Below, piece after piece: positions 18,666 to 27,802 of a stretch of DNA of 64,000 nt (positions are counted from its first letter, which is position 1; each line of letters starts with the position of its first letter). The position numbers and the translations under genes are program-made. The notes under the pieces are model-generated. The model saw nothing but the letters and a program-made list of their open reading frames with translations, searched no databases and was not told the DNA's origin. Source of the stretch: Shouchella patagoniensis (GTDB lineage: Bacteria > Bacillota > Bacilli > Bacillales > Bacillaceae_D); the NCBI RefSeq assembly GCF_002019705.1, contig NZ_KV917377.1:928565-992564 (forward strand). Reading direction: 5' to 3'.

Positions 18666-19604
18666 TTAATCGGTATCCTTTTCAATAATACGCAGCTTAG
18701 CTGAGCGTGATCGATTATTTTCTTCTAGTTCTGGGTCACTGGCAATGATTGGTTTTCTCGTAATTAATTTAAATGGCGCTTGTTGGTCATCAGGAATAAT
18801 TGGCAACCCTTTAGGCAAATCAGGAAGCTTTGTTTTTTCTTTAAAAACTTGCTTACATAATCTGTCTTCTAAAGAATGGAATGTAATTACAGCCATCCTA
18901 CCTTCAGCTCGCAACATCTCAAGTCCATCTAAAAGTGCTTCCTCAAACGCACCAAGCTCATCATTAACGGCGATGCGAATCGCTTGAAACGTTCTTTTTG
19001 CCGGATGGCCTCCCGTACGTCTTGCAGGAGCAGGAATAGCTTCTTTAATTACATCAACGAGTTCACTAGTCGTTTCAATCAGCTGTTTTTCGCGACGCGC
19101 CTCAATTTTTCTGGCAATTTGCTTTGCAAATTTCTCCTCCCCATAGCGGGATATAATCGAAAGGAGTTTGGCATAAGGCCATTCGTTAACAACTTCTCTT
19201 GCAGTAAGCGCAGCTGTTTGATCCATACGCATGTCAAGTGGCGCATCTTGATGGTAACTAAATCCCCGACTAGCTTCATCTAATTGCGGAGAAGATACAC
19301 CCAGATCAAACAAAATCCCATCCACTTTTGTTATACCTTGATCTTTGAGTGCTAATTTTAAATAACGGAAATTGCTACGAATTAACGTGAACTTACCTTG
19401 AAAACGTGAAAGTTTTTCTTTTGCGTACGCTAACGCGTTATCATCTTGATCAAATGCATATAAATGACCAGAATCTCCCAATTGTTCCAGAATACGCTCT
19501 GAGTGACCAGCACCTCCTAACGTACAATCGACATAAATACCGTCTGCTTTTATATGCAAACCTTTGACAGACTCTTCTTTCAACACAGTTGTATGTAAAA
19601 ACAT
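18666..19604 (-). CDS. rsmH: 16S rRNA (cytosine(1402)-N(4))-methyltransferase
   Basis: 312-residue SAM-dependent methyltransferase (formerly MraW) that modifies C1402 in the ribosomal P site. The SAM motif [31 protein letters not shown] and the conserved [19 protein letters not shown], followed by [11 protein letters not shown], identify the family. Second gene of the mraZ operon, 23 bases after mraZ. Confidence 0.97.
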   Translation of the reverse strand: MFLHTTVLKEESVKGLHIKADGIYVDCTLGGAGHSERILEQLGDSGHLYAFDQDDNALAYAKEKLSRFQGKFTLIRSNFRYLKLALKDQGITKVDGILFDLGVSSPQLDEASRGFSYHQDAPLDMRMDQTAALTAREVVNEWPYAKLLSIISRYGEEKFAKQIARKIEARREKQLIETTSELVDVIKEAIPAPARRTGGHPAKRTFQAIRIAVNDELGAFEEALLDGLEMLRAEGRMAVITFHSLEDRLCKQVFKEKTKLPDLPKGLPIIPDDQQAPFKLITRKPIIASDPELEENNRSRSAKLRIIEKDTD

Positions 19605-19627
19605 ATAGCACCTAATTTCTTTCTTCT

Positions 19628-20059
19628 TTAGAGATCAAAATCAACTAAGTTCTCTGCGATATCCGCAAACGATTCTTCAGATTCTGATACATAGTCTTCC
19701 CAAAGTGATTTGCTCCATACTTCCATCCGATTTGACACACCGATAATGACACACTCTTTCTCTAGTTGAGCATAATCACGTAACGGCGTAGGCACATTCA
19801 TTCTCCCTTGCTTGTCCAATTCACATTCTGATGCTCCAGAAAAGAAAAAACGGGTAAATGCACGTGCATCTTTTTTCGTAAATGGAAGCTCTTTTAATTG
19901 CCCTTCCAATTTGTCCCACTCTTCTTTTGGGTAGACAAATAAGCAGCGATCAAGGCCACGGGTAAGCACAAATGGGGTCCCGAGATGGTCACGAAATTTA
20001 GCAGGTACTATCATTCGGCCTTTATCATCAATCGAATGCCGATACTCTCCTAAAAACAT
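19628..20059 (-). CDS. mraZ: Transcriptional regulator MraZ
   Basis: 143 residues with two SpoVT/AbrB-like repeats ([19 protein letters not shown] and [18 protein letters not shown]), the MraZ architecture. It forms a ring-shaped DNA-binding oligomer that represses its own dcw operon. ATG 20059 was preferred to 20080 because the family begins [18 protein letters not shown] lies about 10 bases ahead. Tandem candidate operator repeats lie immediately upstream. Confidence 0.95.
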   Translation of the reverse strand: MFLGEYRHSIDDKGRMIVPAKFRDHLGTPFVLTRGLDRCLFVYPKEEWDKLEGQLKELPFTKKDARAFTRFFFSGASECELDKQGRMNVPTPLRDYAQLEKECVIIGVSNRMEVWSKSLWEDYVSESEESFADIAENLVDFDL

Positions 20060-20076
20060 CGTCTGCCAACCTCCCC

Positions 20077-20121
20077 CCACTTTCTCCCCTTAACTTACCA
20101 CAAACCTCCACTTTCCACCAC
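20077..20121 (-). promoter_or_regulatory. Tandem GTGG repeats, candidate MraZ operator
   Basis: On the minus strand GTGG occurs at offsets 0, 10, 20 and 41 from base 20121, with the related AGGGG at about 31, a periodicity of one helical turn. Individual units read GTGGTGGAAA, GTGGAGGTTT, GTGGTAAGTT and AAAGTGGGG. MraZ proteins bind short G-rich direct repeats repeated every 10 bases upstream of mraZ, so autoregulation is likely. The last unit overlaps the mraZ ribosome site. Confidence 0.65.
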
Positions 20122-20146
20122 CTTGATCTCTAGTTTTCCACAGAAT

Positions 20147-20178
20147 TAAAAAAAATCCTGCTCTATCGCAGGATTTTT
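20147..20178 (-). terminator. Terminator after bshC
   Basis: An 11-bp perfect stem pairs AAAAATCCTGC with GCAGGATTTTT (20151-20161 and 20168-20177), followed on the minus strand by eight T. It separates bshC from the mraZ promoter region. Confidence 0.9.
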
Positions 20179-20210
20179 CATATATTTTTAATTGACAAGA
20201 GCTGACAAGA

Positions 20211-21833
20211 TTACAGGTAGTAAACGAGATGACGACTTGTTAAGGGGGGAGTTTCACTCATCATACGGGTGAAAATGTCACTCCCTGCTAGATTAAGCAG
20301 AACAAAAGGGTGTAACATCCGCTCTTGTGGATAACCTAAAGGGTTTAACCAATGAATTGCTTCGTTATATCTATCTAGTTCAAACCCATGACGCATTCTA
20401 ATTTCTTTTTGCATTCGTTCTTTTAAAAATTGTATTTGCGTCTGAATAAACTCTTTGTTTTTCTCGGCCATCGACTCCACAGTAGAACTAATTTCTGTAG
20501 CTAGTTGACGAAGAGGAAGATGCGCTTCTTCTATTTGTTGCGCGGCTGTATTCGAAACTTCTTCAATAGCAAAAGTATGCTGTTCATCTAACCACGCTTC
20601 ACGTAACTCTACTCCACGGCCATCAATATAACTTTGAATTTGGTCCTCTCTTCCACGCAAATGTTTCTCTACTTGTCTTGGAACAAAAGTTGCAGAAAGT
20701 CTTGGAATAACTGGCGTGAGATCAAAACCAAACTCCGCAAATACAGGTTTTAGCGTAGCCCAATAAGCAAGTTCACCCGGACCTGCGACAAAAGCAGCCG
20801 TTGGCAATAGCCATTCTTGCATTAATGGTCTCGTCACTACATTATTACTAAACCGCTCTGGGTGAGCATCCACTTCCATCAAAAGCTCTTTTCTAGTAAA
20901 TGTTAGATCCGTTTCCCGTACATAAAAGCACCCATCTGCATAGTCAAGTCTGCTTCTCTTGCGATCAATTGTATAAAATAGGTGCGCATTTTCTTCGTCT
21001 GTTGCAATTGGCGCAGGGTATCCTTTTTCTTGTAAATGCCGTTCGCCTTTTAGCTGTTGATTCTGAACAAATTCTACTTTCTCAACAAGTTCTCTTAAGA
21101 AAGGTTTTTCAATCTCTCTAAGTGCAGGGTCTCCACTATCTACATACAATAAGCCTTCTTCATGGAAAAAATCATGCATTAATAGTTGAAAAAAGTCCGT
21201 ATACGTTACTGCCTGATCTGCATATTGATCTACTTTCGTTTTTAACTCACCTGTAAAATCCGTTTCAGGTAATGTAGAAAATACATGATTTATAAAGTCA
21301 TTTAACTCTTTTTTTGGTAACTCTTTTGTTGTTGCAGCTTCTCCTTGCGGTTGATCAACAAGCATTCTTTTTTTCCATTTATTTTGCTGACTCGTATAAG
21401 CAAATCGAATCTCATCAAGGTCATGATCTTCGCCAGCAATCCAAAACAGCGGCACAACTGGCTGACCTAGTTCTTCCTCGTATTGCTTCGCCAACATAAT
21501 AACGGACATCGCTTTATAAACAGTAAATAACGGACCTGTAAGAAGACCGGCTTGCTGCCCTCCGACGACAACAAGGCTGTTTTCTTGCTCTAATTTATGT
21601 AATTGTTCCAAGCATTTTTGATTGTGTGGCAAGGAACTGTGCTTGTGAGCAAGAAGCTGTATTAAATCTTCTTTATGCGTAAATGAACGCTTGCTTACTT
21701 CTGCACTTCTTTTTTTCAGCCAGCCATCCTCACTCGGCATATAGGAAAACAGATCGCTTAATCGATCCGGGCGAGTTACGTATTCAGCCAAAACGCCTTT
21801 TAAGCTGTCTTGATCCAGCTCCTCAATTTTCAT
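20211..21833 (-). CDS. bshC: Putative cysteine ligase BshC (bacillithiol synthesis)
   Basis: 540 residues matching the YllA/BshC family, which performs the last step of bacillithiol synthesis, adding cysteine to GlcN-malate. A Rossmann core contains LVVVGGQQAGLLTGPLFTVYK and PLFWIAGEDHDLDEIRF. A C-terminal coiled coil follows (about residues 420-490), with GYPQERMLHPFVLLN near the end. GAGGAG precedes ATG 21833. The position directly before mraZ matches yllA in B. subtilis. Confidence 0.94.
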   Translation of the reverse strand: MKIEELDQDSLKGVLAEYVTRPDRLSDLFSYMPSEDGWLKKRSAEVSKRSFTHKEDLIQLLAHKHSSLPHNQKCLEQLHKLEQENSLVVVGGQQAGLLTGPLFTVYKAMSVIMLAKQYEEELGQPVVPLFWIAGEDHDLDEIRFAYTSQQNKWKKRMLVDQPQGEAATTKELPKKELNDFINHVFSTLPETDFTGELKTKVDQYADQAVTYTDFFQLLMHDFFHEEGLLYVDSGDPALREIEKPFLRELVEKVEFVQNQQLKGERHLQEKGYPAPIATDEENAHLFYTIDRKRSRLDYADGCFYVRETDLTFTRKELLMEVDAHPERFSNNVVTRPLMQEWLLPTAAFVAGPGELAYWATLKPVFAEFGFDLTPVIPRLSATFVPRQVEKHLRGREDQIQSYIDGRGVELREAWLDEQHTFAIEEVSNTAAQQIEEAHLPLRQLATEISSTVESMAEKNKEFIQTQIQFLKERMQKEIRMRHGFELDRYNEAIHWLNPLGYPQERMLHPFVLLNLAGSDIFTRMMSETPPLTSRHLVYYL

Positions 21834-21923
21834 CGTTCAATCTCCTCATTTATACGGATTCCTTGTATTCCTGTTCCATAATAGCAAAAACAATCCGCAC
21901 AACCAAATAAGATGCTTCTACAT

Positions 21924-22304
21924 TTAAAATAGGATTCCCCTAGAAACAATTGCTACTATAAGAATGAACATATATGAAGCCGCCGAAGTTAAAAAACATA
22001 AGCGCCATATTGCCTTTGCTTTTGTCCAAATAGGGGCTTTGGGATTCACCCAATGAATGAACCACAAAAAGCAGCATATTGAGATTACCATACCTGCTAA
22101 TGAGATCCACAAACCGTACAATGGCCATAATTCATTCGCCATAAAAACAATTGATATAAGAAAGAATGGCGCTGTACAATCGCTCGCTTTTCTTCCCGCA
22201 ATAGGACGTTCAGATTTTATTGATAAGAACAGAAACAACAATATATACAATACCGGTGGGGCAATTACTAGCATCGCCACTATACTTGAAAAAAAAACGA
22301 TCAT
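21924..22304 (-). CDS. DUF3397-like four-helix membrane protein
   Basis: 126 residues with four predicted membrane segments (about 3-28, 46-70, 72-86 and 101-124) and little else. Size, topology and location between a panE-like gene and bshC fit the uncharacterised DUF3397 family. Start overlaps the panE stop as ATGA, implying translational coupling. No catalytic motif is visible and I assign no function. Confidence 0.7.
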   Translation of the reverse strand: MIVFFSSIVAMLVIAPPVLYILLFLFLSIKSERPIAGRKASDCTAPFFLISIVFMANELWPLYGLWISLAGMVISICCFLWFIHWVNPKAPIWTKAKAIWRLCFLTSAASYMFILIVAIVSRGILF

Positions 22305-23194
22305 GAGCAGTGACCTTTATTTAATAAATGATATAACATGTCAATCTTAGGAGTGGTTACCTGATGTTGTTTTCCTTGCTGCATAATATAACCGATGATT
22401 GCATCCAACTCTAATTGACGCCCTTGTTGTGCGTCAACAAACATCGACGAGTGATTCTCCTTTGTTTGTTCACATATTGTTAACACATGTTCCCAGCGTT
22501 CTTTTGTATCTGTTCGATTAATTGCAGCCATCGCTTCAATAAATACGTCTTTCATCGCTCGCTTATATCCAGGTATCTCAATAAGAGCACCATTTGTTAC
22601 ACCTAGAATCGCTGTTAATGGATTGATACATGCGTTGACTATTAATTTTTTTTCTAGCATTTCTTTATATTGATCTTCCCACTCTACTTGTAACAACTCA
22701 CTAGTAAAAGCCATCTTCAAGCATGCTGTTACGCGCTTATCCACACGGGAATATGGAGCAATTTTAAGTTGGCCAATCCCTCGAACCTCGACACTTGGGA
22801 GCTCCTTTTTTTTAAAAAGACCATATTCAAGTACTCCTACATACACATGGTCTGAAAGTCTGCTTAGCTGCTGAAGATGCGCCATACCATTCTGCACAAA
22901 TAACCAAGATGCTCCTTCATTGGCTAAAGAACGATTATTTGCTAGGACACTTTCAACATGATATGACTTCACAGCAACAATAATTAAATCATATCGCGAA
23001 TGAGCATCATCACTTATTCGTGCAGCTATTTGTTTTTTACATTTTAATTTGCCTACAAGTGAAATTCCATGTTCCATTATCAATTCAGCCTGGCGGAGAC
23101 TCTTACTAAAAATCGTTACTTCTTGCCCCTCTTTTTCCAAGGTAGAAGCAAGAAAGAGTCCAACTGCCCCAGCACCAATTACGGCTATCTTCAC
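22301..23194 (-). CDS. panE: 2-dehydropantoate 2-reductase
   Basis: 297-residue NADPH-dependent ketopantoate reductase (YlbQ/PanE) of pantothenate and CoA synthesis. The N-terminal dinucleotide fold IAVIGAGAVGLFLASTL is followed by LIIVAVKSYHV and FVQNGM. The family lysine and asparagine occur in KKLIVNACINPLTAILGVTNG. GTG 23194 lies 5 bases after GGGGGG and gives the normal VKIAVIGAG start; the TTG one codon upstream is less likely. coaD, later in the same pathway, is also in this window. Confidence 0.92.
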   Translation of the reverse strand: MKIAVIGAGAVGLFLASTLEKEGQEVTIFSKSLRQAELIMEHGISLVGKLKCKKQIAARISDDAHSRYDLIIVAVKSYHVESVLANNRSLANEGASWLFVQNGMAHLQQLSRLSDHVYVGVLEYGLFKKKELPSVEVRGIGQLKIAPYSRVDKRVTACLKMAFTSELLQVEWEDQYKEMLEKKLIVNACINPLTAILGVTNGALIEIPGYKRAMKDVFIEAMAAINRTDTKERWEHVLTICEQTKENHSSMFVDAQQGRQLELDAIIGYIMQQGKQHQVTTPKIDMLYHLLNKGHCS

Positions 23195-23340
23195 CAAATC
23201 CCCCCTTTATAAAGCATTATTGTATCATAGAGTCACAGCTACGCATTCTGTATTACCAAACTTTTTTGTTTTTAATGCGCTTACAAGATATTTGTAGTAA
23301 ACTAATAAGTGTAAACGCCATTTGGTTTAGGAGGATTTAT

Positions 23341-23850
23341 ATGAGTATGATTAAAGTTGAACGTTTGCTCATTAATTACAAAACACTTGAAGAGTTCCGT
23401 CATTTCAGAGAGTATGGTGCAGCTGAACTATCTATGAAAGACGATCTCAATCAAAGCATCATTGAGAATGATAGTGAGTCCCCTTTCTATGGAATTTATT
23501 TTGGTAAGAAGCTAGTTGCCAGAATGAGCCTTTATAGAATTGACGGCAATGTCGACAAATACTTTGACCCACCGCAAGATTACTTAGAACTTTGGAAATT
23601 GGAAGTACTTGAGCCCTACCGTGGCAAAAGTTACGGTCGTGCTTTAATTGATTTTGCAAAAAGCTTTAATTTGCCTATAAAAACAAACGCACGTCAAAGC
23701 ACCGGCGAATTTTGGTCAAAACTCGACTTTGAACCAATTACGTATAATGAAAGCCGAGATCGTGGGGAAAGCCCTTATGTTTGGTTTCCGTCAGGTGTAC
23801 AAGAACAATCTGCACCACAAATGGAAGCAGCTAATGAAAAAAGTAGTTAA
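23341..23850 (+). CDS. ylbP: GNAT family N-acetyltransferase YlbP
   Basis: 169 residues. The acetyl-CoA binding segment LWKLEVLEPYRGKSYGRALIDFAK (central region) and the flanking strands fit the GNAT fold, and the gene lies between panE and rsfA as ylbP does. Substrate unknown. ATG 23341 follows TTTAGGAGGATTTAT; an in-frame start at 23266 has no ribosome site. Convergent with rsfA, sharing a terminator. Confidence 0.88.
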   Translation: MSMIKVERLLINYKTLEEFRHFREYGAAELSMKDDLNQSIIENDSESPFYGIYFGKKLVARMSLYRIDGNVDKYFDPPQDYLELWKLEVLEPYRGKSYGRALIDFAKSFNLPIKTNARQSTGEFWSKLDFEPITYNESRDRGESPYVWFPSGVQEQSAPQMEAANEKSS

Positions 23851-23856
23851 ATAATA

Positions 23857-23889
23857 AAAATAAGCCGCTAATTCTTAGCGGCTTATTTT
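23857..23889. terminator. Bidirectional terminator, ylbP / rsfA
   Basis: A 14-bp stem (23857-23870 with 23876-23889) flanked by A and T runs, so it works in both directions between the convergent genes. Confidence 0.9.
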
Positions 23890-24445
23890 AAATTGATTTT
23901 TCTAAAATACTTGGATTTGCAAGTTTCCTTGCTCGATCCATAATTTCTAATAACGAGCGATAATCTTGTGTGATTAATTTTTTTTCATTTTCAATCTTTA
24001 CTAGCTGCTCTTTTAGTTTCTCGTTTTCTTGCTTTAATAGAGCTGCTTCGTCTTTATTCATTGCACTATCTTTCATTGATTTGAGGAATTCTATCACATC
24101 TTCCAAATCAACTTGCTTTAATACTGGTGCTGCTTTTGACACTGTTTGTTCTTCCTTTTCTGGAGCAATCGCTTCTTCTGGAATCGCTTTTTTCATTTGT
24201 ACTCTTGATTGTTCTCGCTTCAAAGCGGTCCGCTTTTTTTTCGCGATTGCAACCTCCGCTTCATACTTCTTCCGGATAGCAGAGTTCCACCGAAACCCAC
24301 AAGCTGCACTTGTTCGTGATAATTTATCTGCTATTTCCTCAAAAGCCGCTAACTGAGTACTCCCTTCACGAATATGGCGCAGTACCGTTTCTGCTAATTG
24401 CAAATCATCCTCATGGGACCACGCATCTTGACGGTTAGCCGTCAT
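23888..24445 (-). CDS. rsfA: RsfA family prespore regulator
   Basis: 185 residues. An N-terminal Myb/SANT-like DNA-binding domain ([20 protein letters not shown] to [14 protein letters not shown], residues 7-65) precedes a basic linker and a C-terminal coiled coil (about 130-170). This is the YlbO/RsfA architecture; RsfA adjusts sigma-F-dependent forespore transcription, and paralogues include GerR. AAGAGGAGG precedes the ATG. No clean sigma-F promoter was found upstream. Confidence 0.9.
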   Translation of the reverse strand: MTANRQDAWSHEDDLQLAETVLRHIREGSTQLAAFEEIADKLSRTSAACGFRWNSAIRKKYEAEVAIAKKKRTALKREQSRVQMKKAIPEEAIAPEKEEQTVSKAAPVLKQVDLEDVIEFLKSMKDSAMNKDEAALLKQENEKLKEQLVKIENEKKLITQDYRSLLEIMDRARKLANPSILEKSI

Positions 24446-24561
24446 TCGTAACCCTCCTCTTCCTGATCAAGAATTGCCTATTAAATCTTATGCTCTTCTT
24501 TCACTAATTAGACGTTTTACTATTAAAACAGACTGCCCACTGTTAAGCTTTATTATTCACA

Positions 24562-24595
24562 AAAAAACAGAAAGCCAGATTGGCTTTCTGTTTTC
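24562..24595 (-). terminator. Terminator after rpmF
   Basis: A 14-bp perfect stem (24564-24577 with 24581-24594, loop GAT) followed on the minus strand by T-rich sequence; ends the ylbN-rpmF unit. Confidence 0.92.
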
Positions 24596-24600
24596 ATGTA

Positions 24601-24774
24601 TTATTTTGATGCCACTTTTTCACCTTTGTACGTTCCGCATTCTTTACAGATGCGGTGAGAAAGTTTGTATTCCCCACAATCAGGGCACGCTACCATACCA
24701 GGTACTTCTAATTTGAAGTGAGTACGGCGCTTATTTTTTCTCGTTTTTGATGTCTTTCTAAATGGTACTGCCAT
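24601..24774 (-). CDS. rpmF: 50S ribosomal protein L32
   Basis: 57 codons from ATG 24774 (GGAGG 8 bases upstream) to TAA. Sequence starts [20 protein letters not shown], followed by a zinc ribbon CPEC (residues 30-33) and CKEC (43-46), all four cysteines present as in the zinc-binding form of L32. It follows ylbN by 39 bases, the arrangement conserved across Firmicutes and many other bacteria. Confidence 0.97.
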   Translation of the reverse strand: MAVPFRKTSKTRKNKRRTHFKLEVPGMVACPDCGEYKLSHRICKECGTYKGEKVASK

Positions 24775-24813
24775 TGGTTACACCTCCTTAAAACATTCGG
24801 GCGATACATCGTG

Positions 24814-25329
24814 CTACTCTTTATCAAAAAACTTTGCTAAATCCGCAAGTCTAGGATCAACTTGCTTCTTTTTAGCTTCATCTGTAACTAGTTCCCACCC
24901 ATTTCCAGATGGTGGGGCTAGTGCATCAGAAGGATTGTCCGCAAAAACTTGAAGTGGAATTTTAACCAGAACATGTTCTTGGATCACATGAGACAGGTCA
25001 ATTATTTCACCTGAATAAGTGTATAAATCTTCCTCATCTAGTTCAGAAGGAGGCATTTCTCCTTCAGGGACAAAATGCGCTGTACCTTCAAGTAAAAACG
25101 GCCATGCCACATCCGCCAATGTGCGGGCACAAGCCAATGTTAAATCCCCACTCAGCTTAAACTTAAATGTATACACATTCCGTTTTGCTGTAACGGTTCC
25201 TTCAAGCCGAATATCACTTGCGGCGCGTACATCCTGATGTTCCGTTAAACGATCTTCGATTTGAACAATTTCATCAAATTGAATCGTTTCATAACGAGCT
25301 TGCTGAAGCTGCTGAACAGTCCATTTCAT
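24814..25329 (-). CDS. ylbN: DUF177 (YceD/YlbN) protein
   Basis: 171 residues of the DUF177 family, which includes E. coli YceD and plant proteins linked to 23S rRNA accumulation. Visible features are a conserved cysteine in GDLTLACARTLADV and the acidic C-terminal half. It is co-transcribed with rpmF, as in most bacteria, behind a consensus vegetative promoter. Confidence 0.93.
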   Translation of the reverse strand: MKWTVQQLQQARYETIQFDEIVQIEDRLTEHQDVRAASDIRLEGTVTAKRNVYTFKFKLSGDLTLACARTLADVAWPFLLEGTAHFVPEGEMPPSELDEEDLYTYSGEIIDLSHVIQEHVLVKIPLQVFADNPSDALAPPSGNGWELVTDEAKKKQVDPRLADLAKFFDKE

Positions 25330-25360
25330 CTAATACTCACCCCATAAGGCAACAAAAATC

Positions 25361-25389
25361 ATTATAAAACCACGACTTAGGAATGTCAA
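25361..25389 (-). promoter_or_regulatory. Consensus sigma-A promoter of ylbN-rpmF
   Basis: On the minus strand TTGACA (25384-25389), 17 bases, TATAAT (25361-25366): a perfect consensus promoter, fitting a ribosomal protein unit. A second TTGACA lies about 35 bases further upstream. Confidence 0.9.
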
Positions 25390-25519
25390 CCTTTTTTCTT
25401 TACAGTGATCACTAAGCTTCCGTGTCAACTGTTAGTGCGCTATACTAAATGGATAGATACACTTATGTTATTTTATCACGTGTGACAAGGAAGTGCAAAG
25501 TATCGAGGAGGTTTTATTA

Positions 25520-26743
25520 TTGAAAGCGGTTGGTGTCGTCGTTGAATACAATCCGTTTCATAACGGTCATAAGCATCACCTTCAAATGGCACGAACACAG
25601 GCTCAAGCAGACGTAGTTATCGCTGTCATGAGCGGTTCGTTCTTACAACGCGGTGAACCCGCTATACTATCACGGTGGGCCCGAACCGAAATGGCACTCT
25701 CTTCAGGTGCGGATATTGTTGTTGAACTTCCATATGCCTATTCTGTGCAAACTGCGGAACGTTTTGCCGAGGGAGCCGTTCACATCCTCTCTGCACTCGG
25801 GTGTACGAGCCTAAATTTCGGTAGCGAAGCAGGGGAAATTACTCCATTCATTTCATTGGTTACTTTTATGTCTAAACATAAGCAGCGCTATAATGAACAT
25901 GTACAACATTTCTTAAAGCAAGGAAGCTCCTACCCGAACGCAAGTGCCTCGGCATTTGCACTACTAGAAGGTTCCGAGCAATTACTTCCGTTATCGAAAC
26001 CAAACAATATACTTGGCTTTCATTATGTCCAAGCAATTCGAAAGCTTCATTCAGCTATGAAACCTGAAACGACTCTTAGAATCCAATCGGATTATCACGA
26101 GACGACAATTAAAAAAGGACCCATTGCAAGTGCGACGAGTATTCGTAATGCACTCAATAACGGAAAACCGATTGATAATGTTGTCCCTCAAAAAACAGCA
26201 GAACGGATTGATCATTATCAGGACGAACACGGATTGCTCCACTTTTGGGAACGCTATTTTCCGTACCTTCATTACCAAATTACAACTCGTTCACCAGAAG
26301 AAATTAGACAGTTTGCAGAATGTGAAGAAGGCATTGAGTATCGGTTAATTGAGACAGGATTAAAAGCGAGCACTTTTGAGGAATGGCTTTCCTTGTTAAA
26401 AACAAAACGATATACGCGTACGCGTTTGCAACGATTATTTGTTCATTTATTGACATCTACTCGGAAAGAAGAATTGGAATCTATTCACACTAGTTCCCTT
26501 CAATATATAAGGTTGCTCGGTATGAATGATCAAGGACGTAACTATTTAAAACATTATAAAAAACATTTGCCTGTTCCGCTTCTCACAAAACATGCAGAGT
26601 TGAAACGCTTTGGGACAGCTGGTCAGCTAGATTTACGGACAGCCCACTGTTATTGGCTTTGTCTTCCCAGTGAAAACATATCCAAACAATTAACAGCAGA
26701 ATATAAACAGACACCGATATACACAAAGAAACACGGCATTTAA
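25520..26743 (+). CDS. tmcAL: tRNA(Met) cytidine acetate ligase
   Basis: 407 residues. The nucleotidyltransferase-like N-terminus AVGVVVEYNPFHNGHKHHL carries the HNGH nucleotide-binding motif, and KGPIASATSIRNAL holds the second substrate motif. YlbM/TmcAL makes N4-acetylcytidine at the wobble position of elongator tRNA-Met using acetate and ATP. TTG 25520 is 8 bases after GAGGAGG and gives the family start (KAVGVVVEYNPF); the GTG at 25493 precedes the ribosome site. Confidence 0.93.
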   Translation: MKAVGVVVEYNPFHNGHKHHLQMARTQAQADVVIAVMSGSFLQRGEPAILSRWARTEMALSSGADIVVELPYAYSVQTAERFAEGAVHILSALGCTSLNFGSEAGEITPFISLVTFMSKHKQRYNEHVQHFLKQGSSYPNASASAFALLEGSEQLLPLSKPNNILGFHYVQAIRKLHSAMKPETTLRIQSDYHETTIKKGPIASATSIRNALNNGKPIDNVVPQKTAERIDHYQDEHGLLHFWERYFPYLHYQITTRSPEEIRQFAECEEGIEYRLIETGLKASTFEEWLSLLKTKRYTRTRLQRLFVHLLTSTRKEELESIHTSSLQYIRLLGMNDQGRNYLKHYKKHLPVPLLTKHAELKRFGTAGQLDLRTAHCYWLCLPSENISKQLTAEYKQTPIYTKKHGI

Positions 26744-26756
26744 AATGCCGTGTTTC
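26729..26756. terminator. Bidirectional terminator, tmcAL / ylbL
   Basis: A 12-bp perfect stem (26729-26740 with 26744-26755) whose loop is the tmcAL stop codon. T-runs are short, so efficiency is uncertain. Confidence 0.75.
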
Positions 26757-26758
26757 CA

Positions 26759-27799
26759 TTAATTATTGTCCGGCAAACTAATTAAGAATTCGAGAGCCTC
26801 GTCTATTGTATCGATCGGAATAATTTCCATTGATGTATTGATTGACTCTGCTGCTTCCTTTGCCTCTTCATAATTTGACCCGACCGCTCCCTTTTGATTA
26901 GGCACTAGAAAGAAATCCGCGCCTTCTCTATTTGCGGCAACAACTTTTTGGTTTGCTCCTCCAATTGGTCCAACATTACCTTGTTCATCAATCGTTCCTG
27001 TACCAGCGATTTCGTAACCTTTCGTTAAATCTATTTCTAGTAATTGACTGTATATCTCTAACGAAAACATTAAACCGGCAGACGGACCACCAATTGCACC
27101 AGCTGTAATTGTTACTTCTGGATCGAATGATGCGGTTCTATTTGTAACAGGTCCAACAATCCCCACTCCAACTCTTCCTTGACTAACATTCGCTTCTTCC
27201 GGAAATTCTGTAAATACGAGTATTTCAGTCCGTATCTCTCCATTATAGTCAACCGTGAGCTGAACTTCTTCTCCATCATCAAATCCAGACAATTTTTGTA
27301 GCAGTTCCTCTTCCGTTCGAACATCTTCTCCATCTACCTGTGTAATCAAATCACCGGCTTTAATGACATTATCTGCAGACATGCCATCAATTGTATCCGT
27401 TATATAGACGCCGTTGTATTCAATATCCACCTCTCCAATACCTGCGGCTTGGTATGCAGCAATTTTTGCATTTTCTTGCGAATTATTCATAAGAATTCGT
27501 TGCCGCTCATCGTATTCATCATCTGACAAATCTTCTGGAGCAGGATACAATGATCTAAATTCGCTAAAAACTGACCAAAACGCTAAAATCGGTGTAGCTT
27601 TAGCACTTCGAATTGTCGTTAACATAAAGGAACCCGTGTCGTCTTTGTAACCTTCCTCTACATCAATCATTCCCTCTAATGTTTGGGCGATTCCTGGTTG
27701 GCTATAGTAATAGGGCAATTCCCATCTCCCTAATAGTAATATAACGATGAAAAGAATTACCCATCGTTTCCAAGCAAACTTGCGCCGATTTTCCTCCAT
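26759..27799 (-). CDS. ylbL: PDZ-domain Lon-like serine protease YlbL
   Basis: 346 residues: N-terminal membrane anchor (about 12-28), an extracellular PDZ domain (about 125-200), then a Lon-type S16 protease domain with catalytic serine in GGPSAGL and lysine in GGANQKVVAA (Ser241/Lys286 counted from 27802). The family includes the SepM pheromone-processing protease of streptococci. Two adjacent ATGs are possible; 27799 is 6 bases from GGAGG and preferred over 27802 (3 bases). It follows ylbK immediately. Confidence 0.92.
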   Translation of the reverse strand: MEENRRKFAWKRWVILFIVILLLGRWELPYYYSQPGIAQTLEGMIDVEEGYKDDTGSFMLTTIRSAKATPILAFWSVFSEFRSLYPAPEDLSDDEYDERQRILMNNSQENAKIAAYQAAGIGEVDIEYNGVYITDTIDGMSADNVIKAGDLITQVDGEDVRTEEELLQKLSGFDDGEEVQLTVDYNGEIRTEILVFTEFPEEANVSQGRVGVGIVGPVTNRTASFDPEVTITAGAIGGPSAGLMFSLEIYSQLLEIDLTKGYEIAGTGTIDEQGNVGPIGGANQKVVAANREGADFFLVPNQKGAVGSNYEEAKEAAESINTSMEIIPIDTIDEALEFLISLPDNN

Positions 27800-27802
27800 C
27801 AT

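Noticed and set aside
24446-24560. Sigma-F promoter of rsfA
   Set aside because: A GCATA is present but no -10 at the right distance.
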